Below, piece by piece: positions 6,177-6,552 of a DNA stretch of 6,552 nt; positions within the stretch are counted from its first letter, which is position 1, and each line of letters begins with the position of its first letter. The position numbers and the translations under genes are program-made. The stretch lies in assembly GCA_001803705.1 (NCBI GenBank), contig MHDY01000064.1:1-6552 (forward strand), in the 5' to 3' direction. The notes beneath the pieces were generated by a model. The model was not told where the DNA came from and did no database searches. It saw only the letters and a program-made list of their open reading frames with translations. The DNA is from Nitrospirae bacterium GWC2_56_14. GTDB lineage: Bacteria; Nitrospirota; UBA9217.

Positions 6177-6552
6177 CTATTCTCCTTTTCGCAGCAACTT
6201 GTTTGGTGACACCCGGCACTTATCCAGGCTGAACCTTCTCCGGAGCAGCTTGTGCAGCGAACTGTCCTCTTCTGGGGCCAACCGAAGCGGCACGAGGATG
6301 TAGCGCCTCTCCTCAAGATTCCGTGTCGCCAGAGCGGTGAACACCTCTGCCTCGACGAGGGCCTGCAGCCGACGACTTGTGCTCAGGTCTGTATGGGGCG
6401 GTTGGCGATCAACTCTCCATACAACCGTTCAGCGTCCTCGCTACGGCACAGCTCCGAACCAGGTGTCACCTATCCCAGCTTGGCGGATCGAAAGCGCGGC
6501 AGGATCCCAATACAGCCATCAAGACGATCCCACGGCGTATTTCCTGCCTGCT
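6177..6552 (-). pseudogene. Probable decayed gene of unknown function upstream of htpX, running off the window
   Basis: On the minus strand, protein-like frames follow one another. From the window edge, a frame ending in LPRFRSAKLG stops at TAG 6472-6470. The same frame continues at once to LYGELIANRPIQT and stops at 6383. A second frame then takes over at about 6389 (TDLSTSRRLQALVEAEVF) and runs through RRYILVPLRLAPEEDSS to RKGE, with TAG at 6179-6177. Joined, they give about 120 residues with ordinary protein composition, interrupted by one stop and one frame change. The final frame has only a GTG (6344) as a start. The end is two bases from htpX, as expected in an old operon. I recognise no family. 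Alternatives are chance open frames, sequencing error, or two small genes. Confidence 0.35.
6181..6188 (-). promoter_or_regulatory. Ribosome binding site deciding the htpX start
   Basis: On the minus strand the bases read AAAGGAGA, with AGGAG seven bases before ATG 6174. An in-frame ATG at 6219 has no comparable site and would add 15 polar residues ahead of the first membrane segment. The site lies within the last codons of the upstream reading frame. Confidence 0.75.

Noticed and set aside
5332..6303. A 323-codon open frame on the + strand opposite htpX
   Set aside because: It lies antisense to htpX, which has intact motifs and a ribosome binding site. The product is glutamine-, histidine- and asparagine-rich with no recognisable domain, as expected for a mirror frame of G+C-rich coding sequence.
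1..6552. CRISPR arrays, tRNA or rRNA genes, defence genes or toxin-antitoxin cargo
   Set aside because: I saw no regularly spaced repeats, no tRNA-like fold or CCA end, and no cargo gene with recognisable defence motifs. Any cargo would lie outside the window.

Overview
The window reads as the end of a proteobacterial mobile element lying against a chromosomal housekeeping gene. The right-hand gene is a typical proteobacterial HtpX. The sequence alone gives no genus. Base composition changes along the window: the left ~5.2 kb is near half G+C, with a distinctly A+T-rich stretch at about 5020-5095. The htpX side is richer, roughly 60% in the lines I counted by hand.

Layout. (1) About 1-4932, + strand: two long genes overlapping by 13 bases. 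Each encodes a very large tyrosine recombinase, 546 aa (open to the window edge) and 1097 aa. Each has one C-terminal or central catalytic domain with the full set of active-site residues. By eye, each also has a second, N-terminal recombinase-like domain in which most catalytic positions are replaced. (2) 4933-5075: a short intergenic region with inverted repeats, a strong ribosome binding site that could be masked by a hairpin, and a possible 10-codon leader. (3) 5076-5303, + strand: the first part of a ParB/RepB-type protein, cut off before the conserved ParB boxes. (4) 5287-6174, - strand: complete htpX, with its 3' end against the ParB fragment. (5) 6177-6552, - strand: apparent remains of an unrecognised gene upstream of htpX, with one in-frame stop and one probable frameshift.

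Interpretation. The two recombinases are translationally coupled and probably act as partners in moving the element. The truncated parB meeting htpX within about 25 bases suggests that one boundary of an insertion, or a deletion scar, lies between about 5265 and 5287. The pair resembles multi-recombinase mobile elements. The proteins are too large for RIT (recombinase-in-trio) elements. A relation to the Gamma-Mobile-Trio type (GmtY/GmtZ) is possible, but I infer it from gene arrangement only. HtpX itself is an inner-membrane zinc protease and probably has no role in the element.

The main point for follow-up is the apparent dead-plus-live tandem recombinase design of both partners, together with the repeats near the parB/htpX junction.
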